NCBI GenBank assembly: GCA_902634405.1
Contig: CACPJY010000002.1
Span: forward strand, 62,001 to 126,000
DNA length: 64,000 bases
DNA from: an uncultured Synechococcaceae cyanobacterium
Lineage (GTDB): Bacteria > Cyanobacteriota > Cyanobacteriia > PCC-6307 > Cyanobiaceae
Reading direction: 5' to 3'
Shown: one piece after another, positions 1 to 10,041 of the stretch
Position numbering within the stretch: the first letter of the stretch is position 1
Layout: the number at the start of each line of letters is the position of its first letter
Program-made: the position numbers and the translations under genes
The notes under the pieces: generated by a model
Told to the model about the DNA's origin: nothing
Databases searched by the model: none
What the model saw: the letters and a program-made list of their open reading frames with translations, nothing else

Positions 1-293
1 GCTATTTAGGTTAAGCCAATTCAGTATCCCTTTTAATAGTTCAACTTAACATCCTTGTCCATTTTAACCTGCTTACTTCAATTAAAACCTTCATTCTCAT
101 AGTACTTTTACTCTTCCTTTTTTTTAATTCTCACTTTAGTTTCCTATTTATTAGTTGACTGAGCTGTTTTCCGCTGTTCAATCCTTTACTTTTGAATGTA
201 TCGATTAACTTGCAATTTTATTTTTTGAACTTATTATCTACCTGGATACGCTTTAAACAGCATCCCTTTATCTTTATCTTTAATTTTTTTCTA

Positions 294-611
294 ATGGCTT
301 TGTATACGTGGCTTAGCACCACGCCAAGAACGCCTCTTCTTAGTACCTTTTCTGCTGTCTTTGACGAACTTGGCCTGGTGGTTCTTCAAGATGCTTCAGG
401 AGAGCAGCAGCTCTATGCAGAAGAATCCCTAGGGAGAGGGCTTCCCCACTCTTCGAAAGTTAATGTTCTTGTTTCATGGACATCCGCATCTCGCTCCGAA
501 TGTCAGATTGAGGTAAGAAGTTCAGAGCCAATGTTAAAGAAGGGAACCAGGTGTGAGCAGATAGCAAATGCTTTACGAGATGTTGCTCCAGTTAGTGTTT
601 CTGTAAAATAA
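294..611 (+). CDS. hypothetical protein (internal ATG preferred over 192)
   Basis: ORF track; conserved-looking C-terminal part starts at MALYTW; N-terminal extension is low complexity. Confidence 0.45.
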   Translation: MALYTWLSTTPRTPLLSTFSAVFDELGLVVLQDASGEQQLYAEESLGRGLPHSSKVNVLVSWTSASRSECQIEVRSSEPMLKKGTRCEQIANALRDVAPVSVSVK

Positions 612-699
612 TATTTTTGTATATAAAAAAATTACTCTCTTGTGTATTTGAGATGGATTAGAATTTGCAAATTATTAGAATCCCATAATTTTATTTAAA

Positions 700-1377
700 T
701 TGATGAAATCTTCTGTAGATCAGAAAATTATTCGAAAAGCTCTATTGTCTGCAGCTAGGAAAATGAATGATTCTGGAATTAACCAGGGCACATCAGGAAA
801 CCTCTCTGTTCGAATATCTGGTGGAATGTTAATCACCCCCAGTTCTGTTCCCTACAAGGATATGGTTGAGGATGATTTGATAGCATTAGATTTTAGTGGA
901 AAATTACTTAAAACTTATACTGGTGGAAAGTTACTAAAACCCTCTTCAGAATGGCAACTCCATGCTGATATTTTATCTAATAGGGCCGACGTAGATGTTG
1001 TTTTGCACTGTCATTCAATATATGCAACCGCGTTAGCTTGTCACAAGAGATCTATCCCTAGCTTTCACTATATGATTGCTGTTGCCGGTGGTGATGATAT
1101 TAAATGTGCTAATTATGCAACATTTGGAACATCTGAGCTTTCTAGAAATGCTGTTAAAGCTCTTAAAGGGCGCAAGGCATGCTTGTTAGAACATCATGGT
1201 CAAGTTTCATTAGGGAAAACTCCAATTGATGCTTTAAATCTTGCTATAGAAGTTGAGACCCTTGCACACATATATTTAGTGTCTTGTCAATTAGGTTGTC
1301 CACCAGAGTTAGGCTCTGTTGAGATGCAAAATGTTTTATCTAAATTCACACTATTGAATTATAAAAAAGATAATTGA
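700..1377 (+). CDS. class II aldolase/adducin family protein (fuculose-phosphate aldolase-like)
   Basis: NQGTSGNLSVRI, SSEWQLHADI, VLHCHSIYATALA, LLEHHGQV motifs. Confidence 0.85.
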   Translation: MMKSSVDQKIIRKALLSAARKMNDSGINQGTSGNLSVRISGGMLITPSSVPYKDMVEDDLIALDFSGKLLKTYTGGKLLKPSSEWQLHADILSNRADVDVVLHCHSIYATALACHKRSIPSFHYMIAVAGGDDIKCANYATFGTSELSRNAVKALKGRKACLLEHHGQVSLGKTPIDALNLAIEVETLAHIYLVSCQLGCPPELGSVEMQNVLSKFTLLNYKKDN

Positions 1378-1414
1378 GCTAAATATAAGGACAATAAATT
1401 GCTTATTTCTTATC

Positions 1415-2551
1415 CTAGCCCATTGCTTTTGCTCCTTTAATAGTAGTAAGACTTTCTGATTTTGAGTCCCATAATATGTAATCAAAACAATTTGGAATGT
1501 CTCCTAAACCTAAAACCTTAACTTCATTTAGGAGGTCTATATTTTTGTAATGACACTCTCTTAATTTGTAGTTAGGAATTCTTTCACAAAGATGATGAAT
1601 GCTATGAAAGGAGATATCTGCAAAAAACCAATTCAACCATCTAGGTATATCAAGATTACTGCTTCCTTCTACAGCAGCTTTCACATAGTTCCAGTTATTG
1701 CTGCCATGAGCATATGAATTATTGAAGTTATGTTGAACAAAGAATACACATATAAAGATTGCAGCTGATATAGTCATGACAATACTGTATGAACTCCAGA
1801 AAACTCCTGTACCTAACCACTTACTCATTAATAACCAACTTAGGATAACGAGAAAGTTGTTAGCGGTTAGGTCCAAAAATTCACCAGAAGTATACCAATA
1901 ATTTGATTTGTGTGATTTTATTCTCTCCACAATCCCTCGACTTTTCTCTACTGTTTTACTCTCTTCATTCTCAATCATATTTTTAATAAATAGATATATA
2001 AATTCAATTATACCTGCAGCTAAAGTTAATCTTGGCTTTATTATCAGGTAAAAGAATCCTCCTGGGAACAGCATTAATGGGTGTCGACTAATTGCATATA
2101 TTTTTTTATTTAGACTAGGAAGAGACTCGTAATCTTCAAGTGTTAATAATGCACTGGGACCGCGGTACTTGTCCCAATTGCCATTGTGTTTATGGTGAAA
2201 TGCATGACCTCTTGACCAGGGATGTTGAGGTATTGCGTTAAGCACACCTAGTAGAAATCCAACAGACTTATTTAGTGACGATGTTTTGAACAACGAGTTA
2301 TGACCACAGTCATGCATTAATGAGAATGTTCTTGAGGATAGAAGTATTAAAAAGAAAATTATAGGTCCAAGCTCTAAGGATTTAATTAAGGCCGAAGATG
2401 AAGTTCTGTTTACCCAATCTATTAAAAACCATAAGAACCCAACTGGAATAATAGTAGAGATTATTTGCCAGGTTGCCCTAGCGTCACTTCTACCTAGGTA
2501 GGGTGCTATGACGAAGTCTGATCTTCGTATTTCTTTTTTATTTGTCTTCAC
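1415..2551 (-). CDS. fatty acid desaturase family protein
   Basis: His boxes HDCGH, HAFHH, HSIHH with hydrophobic segments. Confidence 0.85.
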   Translation of the reverse strand: MKTNKKEIRRSDFVIAPYLGRSDARATWQIISTIIPVGFLWFLIDWVNRTSSSALIKSLELGPIIFFLILLSSRTFSLMHDCGHNSLFKTSSLNKSVGFLLGVLNAIPQHPWSRGHAFHHKHNGNWDKYRGPSALLTLEDYESLPSLNKKIYAISRHPLMLFPGGFFYLIIKPRLTLAAGIIEFIYLFIKNMIENEESKTVEKSRGIVERIKSHKSNYWYTSGEFLDLTANNFLVILSWLLMSKWLGTGVFWSSYSIVMTISAAIFICVFFVQHNFNNSYAHGSNNWNYVKAAVEGSSNLDIPRWLNWFFADISFHSIHHLCERIPNYKLRECHYKNIDLLNEVKVLGLGDIPNCFDYILWDSKSESLTTIKGAKAMG

Positions 2552-2646
2552 ATTGATTTTGCTATTTGGCTTTATGACATGAGTCTATCTTCTTTCACCT
2601 GTTGAAGTTATTCCTTTTGGCTAAATGAAGTGAAGTTGAGTTTCGA

Positions 2647-2892
2647 TTATAGGACTTGAATAACTTCGCTGACTTCTGGAATGGACTCGATCAGTTTTCT
2701 TTCTATTCCCATTTTGAGAGTCATAGTGCTACTTGGGCAGCTCCCACAGGCTCCTTGAAGACGGACTTTGACAACCGGACCATCAATTTCTACAACTTCT
2801 ACATTCCCTCCATCAGCCAGGAGAAACGGCCGAAGTTCATCTAGAACTTTCTCGACATTCTCCGTTGTCAGGGCCATTGTTTCGGTGCTCAT
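2647..2892 (-). CDS. NifU-like C-terminal domain (Fe-S scaffold) protein
   Basis: [45 protein letters not shown] with CxxC. Confidence 0.92.
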   Translation of the reverse strand: MSTETMALTTENVEKVLDELRPFLLADGGNVEVVEIDGPVVKVRLQGACGSCPSSTMTLKMGIERKLIESIPEVSEVIQVL

Positions 2893-2983
2893 AAGTTTTT
2901 AATGTGTGTTCTTATCCGTATACCCTAGAGAATTAACTCACAATTTGACCAATTAGGTTTGTCATTATTGGGGTTTTACTGTT

Positions 2984-4450
2984 TTGTATTCAGAATATGA
3001 CGCTGTCCTTATAGGCGCAGGCATTATGAGTGGCACCTTGGCCACTTTGCTTCAAGCTCTTAATGAAGAGGTGAATATTCTCGTGGTTGAACGATTAGAA
3101 ACAACAGGTCTAGAGAGCAGTGCTTCAGAAAACAACGCAGGTACTGGCCATGCCGCTAATTGTGAGTTGAATTACACGCCATGGCTGGGAGATGGGAAGG
3201 TATCTATTTCAAAGGCTCTAGCAATTAATCATTCGTTTGAGAGGAGTTTGGAATTCTGGTCTTCTTTAACCTCTCAAGGAATTCTTAATCCGCAATCCTT
3301 TCTTCATTCATTGCCTCATATCAGCTTGGTTAGAGGAGATTCTCATATTGCCTTTCTTAAACAGCGTTATGAACAGTTGTCTGAAATTCCTGCCTTTTCA
3401 GGAATGAGATGGTCTATGGACCGTAAAGAACTTTTTGATTGGATGCCTTTGGTTTTAGAGGGCCGAGATCTATCAGAATCTATAGCCGCTACTCGTGTTG
3501 AGAGAGGCACTGACATTGATTTTGGTTCTCTTACTGAGGGCTATTTTCAATCACTTAAAAGAAAAGACTCTTTTCAAACAAGCTTCCTTACCGAAGTTGT
3601 TGACCTTCGTAGAAAGCACAAATCAGGTTGGGAAATCGATTTGAAGGGACCTGATTTCACTAGGTCAGTCACTACTCCTTTTGTTTTTATTGGAGCAGGA
3701 GGGGGTGCTCTCCCATTGCTGCAGAAATCACAGATTCCAGAAGGCTATGGTTACGCTGGTTTTCCTGTAAGTGGGCAGTGGCTAGTTTGCTCTGACAAAG
3801 AGTTATCTAAAAGGCACCATGCCAAGGTTTATGGGAAGGCTAAACTGGGCTCTCCACCAATGTCCCTTCCTCATTTAGATACGCGTTGGATTAGAGGGGA
3901 AAGATCACTGCTTTTTGGTCCTTTCGCAGGTTTTAGTAGTAAGTTCTTAAAGAATGGATCTTACTTTGACCTTTTTCGTTCAATTAGTACTAATAACATC
4001 AATTCAATATTCAATGTAGGCTTAGAGAATCTTGATTTAGTTACGTATTTATTGAAACAAATTCTACAAAATCAAGAAGATAAAATGAAAGATTTGTACG
4101 AATTTTTCCCTAAAGCAAACTCTAAAGAGTGGCAAGTTAAGACAGCTGGTCAACGTGTTCAAATAATTAAAGAAGGAGCTTTAAAGATGGGTACAGAGGT
4201 TGTCACCGCTAAGGATGGCTCATTAGCAGCATTGCTGGGCGCTTCACCAGGTGCAAGTACTGCTGTATCAATAATGCTAGAGGTGTTGGAGAAGTGTTGG
4301 CCCGATCAATTCTTTAGTAATAGCTGGCAAGAGAGGCTTTCCAGCCTATTCCCTAGTTTTGGTAAGGACTTGAACTTGGATAGTGATTTATTGCAAAGGA
4401 CACGGGACCGGTCGAATGCTTGCTTAGGCTTGCTAGTGGAAAACGAATGA
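2984..4450 (+). CDS. mqo: malate:quinone oxidoreductase
   Basis: DAVLIGAGIMSGTLATLL FAD motif; NNAGTGHAANCELNYTP; C-terminal LLGASPGAST. Confidence 0.93.
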   Translation: MYSEYDAVLIGAGIMSGTLATLLQALNEEVNILVVERLETTGLESSASENNAGTGHAANCELNYTPWLGDGKVSISKALAINHSFERSLEFWSSLTSQGILNPQSFLHSLPHISLVRGDSHIAFLKQRYEQLSEIPAFSGMRWSMDRKELFDWMPLVLEGRDLSESIAATRVERGTDIDFGSLTEGYFQSLKRKDSFQTSFLTEVVDLRRKHKSGWEIDLKGPDFTRSVTTPFVFIGAGGGALPLLQKSQIPEGYGYAGFPVSGQWLVCSDKELSKRHHAKVYGKAKLGSPPMSLPHLDTRWIRGERSLLFGPFAGFSSKFLKNGSYFDLFRSISTNNINSIFNVGLENLDLVTYLLKQILQNQEDKMKDLYEFFPKANSKEWQVKTAGQRVQIIKEGALKMGTEVVTAKDGSLAALLGASPGASTAVSIMLEVLEKCWPDQFFSNSWQERLSSLFPSFGKDLNLDSDLLQRTRDRSNACLGLLVENE

Positions 4451-4527
4451 TGTTTTGTCATAGTGTCTGAGAGTTTTAATATCTAATTGATGAATCTGAA
4501 GTACTTGAGCTTGGAATTAAGTTTCTT

Positions 4528-6336
4528 ATGACTGATGTTCCCGTAACCCGCTTGAGGAATTTTTGCATTATTGCTCATATTGACCATGGCAAGTCCACTC
4601 TTGCTGACAGGCTTCTTCAGGACACAGGAACTGTTGCTGGTCGGGATATGCAGGAACAGTTCTTGGACAATATGGATTTAGAAAGGGAACGCGGAATAAC
4701 TATTAAGCTTCAGGCCGCTCGTATGAATTACAAATCTAAGGAAGGGGAGGAGTATGTTTTGAATTTAATCGACACCCCAGGTCATGTAGATTTTTCTTAT
4801 GAGGTCAGTCGATCTTTGCAAGCATGTGAAGGTGCTCTTTTGGTTGTTGATGCAAGTCAGGGGGTGGAAGCTCAAACTTTAGCGAATGTGTATCTTGCTT
4901 TAGAAAATGATTTGGAAATAATTCCAGTACTTAATAAAATTGACTTACCTGGCTCAGATCCAGAGAGAATTAAAAAAGAGATTGAGTCAATAATAGGCTT
5001 GGACACCTCTAAAGCAATATCTTGCTCGGCAAAGACTGGCCTTGGCATCCCCGATATTTTACAGGCTGTTGTTGACCGTATTCCGTCTCCCAAAGATTTA
5101 ATTAAAGAGCCAACAAAGGCACTTATTTTTGACTCTTACTATGATCCATATAGAGGTGTTGTTGTTTATTTTAGAGTTGTAACTGGACGAATAGGAATTA
5201 AGGATAAAGTATTACTTATGGCAAGTAAGAAAAGTTATGAGCTTGACGAGATCGGTGTTATGGCTCCTAATCAAATTAAGGTCGATGAATTGCATGCTGG
5301 AGAGGTTGGATATTTGGCAGCTTCAATTAAATCAGTTGCAGATGCAAGAGTCGGTGACACAATCACACTATTAAATAGGCAAGCTCAGGAACCTTTGCCA
5401 GGTTATACAGAGGCAAAGCCTATGGTCTTTTGTGGTTTATTTCCTACTGATGCTGATCAATATCCAGACCTGAGAGAAGCACTTCAAAAACTTCAGCTTT
5501 CAGATGCAGCATTGAAGTATGAGCCTGAAACAAGTAGCGCAATGGGGTTTGGGTTTCGATGTGGATTTTTAGGTTTATTGCATATGGAAATTGTTCAGGA
5601 GAGGTTGGAAAGAGAATATGATTTAGATTTAATAGTCACTGCTCCTTCGGTTATATATAAGATTAATTTGATTAATGGAGAAACATTAATGGTTGATAAC
5701 CCTGCGACATTACCGGACCCTCAGTCTCGTGAGTCTATAGAAGAACCATATGTTCGCTTGGAAATTTATGCACCAAATGAATATAACGGCACACTCATGG
5801 GTCTTTGTCAGGAGCGGAGGGGTGATTTTTTGGATATGAAATATATTACTCAAGAAAGAGTTACTCTTATATATGAACTTCCACTTGCAGAGGTTGTAAC
5901 TGACTTCTTTGATCAAATGAAAAGTAGAACAAAAGGTTATGCCTCTATGGAATACCACATAATTGGCTATAGAAAAAATGATTTAGTAAGGTTAGATGTA
6001 CTTATAAATTATGAGAAAGCTGATCCATTGACAACAATTGTACATAAAGAAAAAGCCTATGGAATTGGTAAAGCTTTGGTGGAAAAATTAAAGGAATTAA
6101 TTCCAAGGCAACAATTCAAAATACCATTGCAAGCCTCTATAGGTAGTAGGATTATTGCAAGTGAAAGTATTAGTGCTATGCGTAAAGATGTATTGGCTAA
6201 GTGTTATGGAGGAGATATATCAAGGAAAAAGAAACTTTTAAAGAAGCAGGCAAAGGGTAAGAAAAGAATGAAAGCAATGGGTAAGGTTGATGTCCCTCAA
6301 GATGCTTTCATGGCAGTTTTGAAGCTTAATCAGTAG
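4528..6336 (+). CDS. lepA: elongation factor 4 (LepA)
   Basis: [20 protein letters not shown]; full length 602 aa; C-terminal [16 protein letters not shown]. Confidence 0.98.
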   Translation: MTDVPVTRLRNFCIIAHIDHGKSTLADRLLQDTGTVAGRDMQEQFLDNMDLERERGITIKLQAARMNYKSKEGEEYVLNLIDTPGHVDFSYEVSRSLQACEGALLVVDASQGVEAQTLANVYLALENDLEIIPVLNKIDLPGSDPERIKKEIESIIGLDTSKAISCSAKTGLGIPDILQAVVDRIPSPKDLIKEPTKALIFDSYYDPYRGVVVYFRVVTGRIGIKDKVLLMASKKSYELDEIGVMAPNQIKVDELHAGEVGYLAASIKSVADARVGDTITLLNRQAQEPLPGYTEAKPMVFCGLFPTDADQYPDLREALQKLQLSDAALKYEPETSSAMGFGFRCGFLGLLHMEIVQERLEREYDLDLIVTAPSVIYKINLINGETLMVDNPATLPDPQSRESIEEPYVRLEIYAPNEYNGTLMGLCQERRGDFLDMKYITQERVTLIYELPLAEVVTDFFDQMKSRTKGYASMEYHIIGYRKNDLVRLDVLINYEKADPLTTIVHKEKAYGIGKALVEKLKELIPRQQFKIPLQASIGSRIIASESISAMRKDVLAKCYGGDISRKKKLLKKQAKGKKRMKAMGKVDVPQDAFMAVLKLNQ

Positions 6337-6377
6337 AAAGCTTGCCTGTTTTATTGTTCCATCGTACTAATCTCTTT

Positions 6378-6560
6378 TCAAGATTTTAATTCCTTGTTGG
6401 AGTAGTTTGTATTTGTTATATTAATTATAGAATTAAGGTAAGCGGTTTCTTTATTGTCAGCTGACTTTTTCAAAGTAGTCCATACAAGAGCTGAGATGAT
6501 TAACACTCCTAGAGTGATTGTCAGTTCCCCTACTGTGAGACCGGTGTTTTGTGAGTTCAT
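6378..6560 (-). CDS. small membrane protein with type IV prepilin-like N-terminus
   Basis: From internal Met: MNSQNTGLTVGELTITLGVLIISALVW resembles the G|xTxxEL prepilin signal. Confidence 0.5.
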   Translation of the reverse strand: MNSQNTGLTVGELTITLGVLIISALVWTTLKKSADNKETAYLNSIINITNTNYSNKELKS

Positions 6561-6645
6561 TTTTCGTTTTGTGTGCCAGATCGAATATTCGGATCGGCTA
6601 ATCATTTTTATCCTATAGGCTTACTTTTGTATTTGTCACTAACTG

Positions 6646-7518
6646 TTGATTTTTTTATCTTTGGATAACTTGAATAGATCTAGGCCTCTTTCCTATCAAA
6701 TGGCAAGTTGGGGTTTGATTATTTTGCTGGCCTATCTGATTATTGCCTTGATAACGCCTTTTCTTGTTTCCCTAGATTTCTTACCTGACCCAAATTTAGG
6801 TATTGATAATAATATATATGAGCCACCTTCGTTAAAGCATTTGTGCGGTACAGATCGTCTTGGTAGAGACGTATGCGTACGCACTCTACAGGCTTCAAGC
6901 GTGGCTCTCCAGGTGGTTTTTTTGGCAATAATCTTTGCACTACTTGTTGGAGTCCCTTTAGGGATTTCTAGTGGATATTTAGGAGGTTTTGTAGATAGAT
7001 TATTGGTTCTTGTCATGGATACAATTTACACTTTGCCAGTACTTTTAATTTCTGTAGTCCTTGCCTTCTTGATAGGTAGAGGTATAATTAATGCAGCTAT
7101 TGCTCTATGTGTCGTTTATATTCCTCAGTATTTTCGTGTTGTGCGTAATCAGACTGTTCAAGTTAAATCTGAGCCGTATGTTGATGCTGCCAGATCTATA
7201 GGAGCAGGATCATTTTGGATTATGAGAAGATATCTAGTGAGAAATGTAATCACTTCTATACCTGTTTTAGTTTCTTTGAATGCTGCTGATGCTGTTTTAG
7301 TTCTAGGAGGCCTTGGTTTCCTAGGTTTAGGTCTCCCAGAAACAATACCTGAATGGGGTAGCGATTTGAATATGGCTTTAACAGCTGTCCCAACAGGGAT
7401 TTGGTGGACAGCTCTTTATCCAGGCCTTGCTATGTTTGGTTTAGTACTTGGACTTTCGTTCCTCGGAGAAGGCCTGGAGGTTTGGCTTAGTGGTAACAGT
7501 GACCGCTCAATTAGATAA
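6646..7518 (+). CDS. ABC transporter permease, DppC/OppC-like
   Basis: LCGTDRLGRDVCVRTL near N-terminus; EAA-like loop DAARSIGAGSFWIMRRYLVRN; GFLGLGLPETIPEWG. Confidence 0.9.
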   Translation: MIFLSLDNLNRSRPLSYQMASWGLIILLAYLIIALITPFLVSLDFLPDPNLGIDNNIYEPPSLKHLCGTDRLGRDVCVRTLQASSVALQVVFLAIIFALLVGVPLGISSGYLGGFVDRLLVLVMDTIYTLPVLLISVVLAFLIGRGIINAAIALCVVYIPQYFRVVRNQTVQVKSEPYVDAARSIGAGSFWIMRRYLVRNVITSIPVLVSLNAADAVLVLGGLGFLGLGLPETIPEWGSDLNMALTAVPTGIWWTALYPGLAMFGLVLGLSFLGEGLEVWLSGNSDRSIR

Positions 7519-7561
7519 GAGATATTAGTACCAGGAAATATATTTATTTTTCAACTACTGA

Positions 7562-8251
7562 TTAGTATTTAAGTTTAATATTTCTTGGTAGGTCCTCCAA
7601 TATTTCACCTTTCTCATCTATCTCTGGATAACTTTTTCCTTTTTGATTGCACCATTGAGCTATTTCAGGGTATGTCCACTCGAAAAGGCGTTCTTTATAT
7701 AGATTTGGATCAAGGCCTTCTCCTGATATTGGAATGATCCCCTTACGTTGTCGCTGACTTAGTGCTTCAAAGAGAAGTATTGCAGTGGCTACAGATACAT
7801 TTAAAGATTGAACCATTCCGCGCATCGGTATGAAAATAGATTCATCCACCATGCTTATAGCTATATCACTGAGACCCCATTTTTCTGTACCTATAACAAA
7901 TGCAGTAGGCTTAGTAAAGTCACAATGTCTGAAATCTTTAGAGGTTTTAGATAAATTTGTTCCATATATATAGAAACCTTTCTGCTTAAGATTTCTTATT
8001 GCTTCATTGATATTTTTATGATCGTTTAATTTAACCCATTTTTGGCTACCTTGCGCAGTACTGTTAAATGTTCTCGTTTTATCTTCTTTTTGAATGGCAT
8101 TTGCTTCAAGTACTCCTACAGCATCACATGTGCGTAGAATTGCTGAAAGATTGTGGGGTTTATCAACATTCTCAAGTAATACAGTCAGGTCAGCCATTCT
8201 GCAGTCAAGAATGGATTTAAGTCTTTCAAATCTTCTAGGTAATACTGGCAT
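7562..8251 (-). CDS. trmH: TrmH-family tRNA (guanosine-2'-O-)-methyltransferase
   Basis: LENVDKPHNLSAILRTCDAVGV; FVIGTEKWGLS; IPMRGMVQSLNVSVATAI. Confidence 0.92.
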   Translation of the reverse strand: MPVLPRRFERLKSILDCRMADLTVLLENVDKPHNLSAILRTCDAVGVLEANAIQKEDKTRTFNSTAQGSQKWVKLNDHKNINEAIRNLKQKGFYIYGTNLSKTSKDFRHCDFTKPTAFVIGTEKWGLSDIAISMVDESIFIPMRGMVQSLNVSVATAILLFEALSQRQRKGIIPISGEGLDPNLYKERLFEWTYPEIAQWCNQKGKSYPEIDEKGEILEDLPRNIKLKY

Positions 8252-8627
8252 GAGAGCTATTGGGTCATTTTATGAAAGGGCTTTAAAGGCAGTTTCTTTA
8301 ATTCTATTTGGGAACTTGGCACCTTATGCTCAGATTGCAGATTTAACAGGCGAATACGTATCTGAAAGGAAAGTCGGCTGTGCCTTAAGCCGGCTGATAC
8401 TTTCATTAAACGCTCCATGGCATCATGTATTCATTGCTAAAGGACTTGTCTCTAGATTTGTTAGTTGTGTAGGCTCTGATTCGATGCAAAGAGACTTATT
8501 GATTTCAGAAGGGATTGAAGTTGATTCTGGCTTTAGATTGACGTTTCATAAGTATCTTTGCTTTCACCCTTATACTATCCAAACTCCTTTTATTTGCATA
8601 ACAATTTCCTTTATCTGTTATAAATAA
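8250..8627 (+). CDS. MGMT-fold alkyltransferase-like (ATL) protein
   Basis: Internal start MRAIGSFYERALKAVSLILFGNLAPYAQIADL...NAPWHHVFIAKG...QRDLLISEGIEVDSGFRL; catalytic PCHR motif reads PWHH, no active-site Cys. Confidence 0.75.
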   Translation: MRAIGSFYERALKAVSLILFGNLAPYAQIADLTGEYVSERKVGCALSRLILSLNAPWHHVFIAKGLVSRFVSCVGSDSMQRDLLISEGIEVDSGFRLTFHKYLCFHPYTIQTPFICITISFICYK

Positions 8628-8632
8628 GAGTC

Positions 8633-9985
8633 GTGAATCTTACTAATCTTTATACGGTACACAAGCTAGGTAATCTTTCTAATATTCTGCTAGTAAGAAT
8701 CGTAGTATTAGAGGTTTTAAAGGCTGTAGAATCAGGAGCATTTTCAGAGGATGCTTTAGAAAGAAATTGTTTAAAATATTCTCTATGCAATAAGGATCGA
8801 GCCTTTGCCAAAGAAATATCATATGGGGTCATTAGAAAGAAGTATTGGCTAGATGGATGGATTGATTATTTGGGGAAATTACCTTCAAAGAAGCAACCTC
8901 CTCTTATCCGCTTGATCCTTCACTTGGGCCTTTATCAAATATTTTGTATGAATAGTGTTCCTTTACCTACTGTAGTTAATACATCAGTTGAGTTAACAAA
9001 AGTAATTAAGTTAGGTCAATTGAGTGCAGTTGTGAATGGCATCTTGCGAGCATCGATTCGGGCGAGAGATGCAGGCAAAACGTTCCCATTGCCTAATGTC
9101 CTTGAACAACGTTTGTCAATGGAATATTCTTTGCCTGTTTGGTTGATAGAAAAATTGATTTTCTGGTGTGGGATTGATGGGGCCCAGAGATTTGCTATTG
9201 CTTCCAATAAAACTCCTTCTATAGACTTAAGGGTTAATCGACTTAGGGCTAGGCCTGAGAATGTACAGAAAGCTTTGAATGATGCGGGATTAAGTAGTTC
9301 GTTAATTGAGGATTGCCCTAACGGACTTTCTGTATCATCGGGTTTTGGAGATATTCGTAATTGGCCAGGATATAAAGAGGGATTTTGGTGTGTTCAAGAT
9401 AGATCCTCACAGTGGGTTTCTACACTTTTGGAACCACAGCCAGGAGAACAAGTCCTTGATGCTTGTTCAGCTCCAGGAGGTAAAAGCACTCATATCGCTG
9501 AGCTTATGAACAATCAAGGTTCTCTTTTAGCTGTTGATTTATCGAAAAATCGACTACAGAGAGTAACCGAAAATGCAGATCGCTTAGGTATTAATTGTTT
9601 AAGAACGATTGCTACCGATGCTACAAAACTTGTCTCTAGAAAAGATTTACATAATTATTTTAATCGCATCTTGATCGATGCACCTTGCTCGGGTTTAGGT
9701 ACTTTAGCTAGACATCCTGATGCACGATGGAGGATGAATCCAAAGCAAATCAACCAATTAATTTTATTACAAGAAAAATTGCTTGAGAGCTTACTGCCTC
9801 TTCTTCATCCTAGAGGCCGTCTTGTGTATTCTACTTGTACTATTCATTTTGACGAGAATATAAATCAAATTGACAAATTTCTTTCTAGGCATTCACAATT
9901 GAAACTGATTAGCCAGGAGCAGCGGTGGCCAGATCCTGAAAAACCTGGAGATGGTTTTTTTGCAGCTGTTTTAGAAGTTAATTGA
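8633..9985 (+). CDS. rsmB: 16S rRNA (cytosine-967-C5)-methyltransferase
   Basis: NusB-like N-terminus; VLDACSAPGGKSTHIAEL; LIDAPCSGLGTLARHPDARW; LVYSTCTIHFDEN. Confidence 0.95.
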   Translation: MNLTNLYTVHKLGNLSNILLVRIVVLEVLKAVESGAFSEDALERNCLKYSLCNKDRAFAKEISYGVIRKKYWLDGWIDYLGKLPSKKQPPLIRLILHLGLYQIFCMNSVPLPTVVNTSVELTKVIKLGQLSAVVNGILRASIRARDAGKTFPLPNVLEQRLSMEYSLPVWLIEKLIFWCGIDGAQRFAIASNKTPSIDLRVNRLRARPENVQKALNDAGLSSSLIEDCPNGLSVSSGFGDIRNWPGYKEGFWCVQDRSSQWVSTLLEPQPGEQVLDACSAPGGKSTHIAELMNNQGSLLAVDLSKNRLQRVTENADRLGINCLRTIATDATKLVSRKDLHNYFNRILIDAPCSGLGTLARHPDARWRMNPKQINQLILLQEKLLESLLPLLHPRGRLVYSTCTIHFDENINQIDKFLSRHSQLKLISQEQRWPDPEKPGDGFFAAVLEVN

Positions 9986-10041
9986 AAATATATTTACATA
10001 ACACTAAAAAATCTAAGGAAATGTGAAAGTAATTAATATAT

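Noticed and set aside
8094-8249. N-terminal extension of the 8094-8627 ORF
   Set aside because: Antisense to trmH; homology starts at the internal ATG 8250
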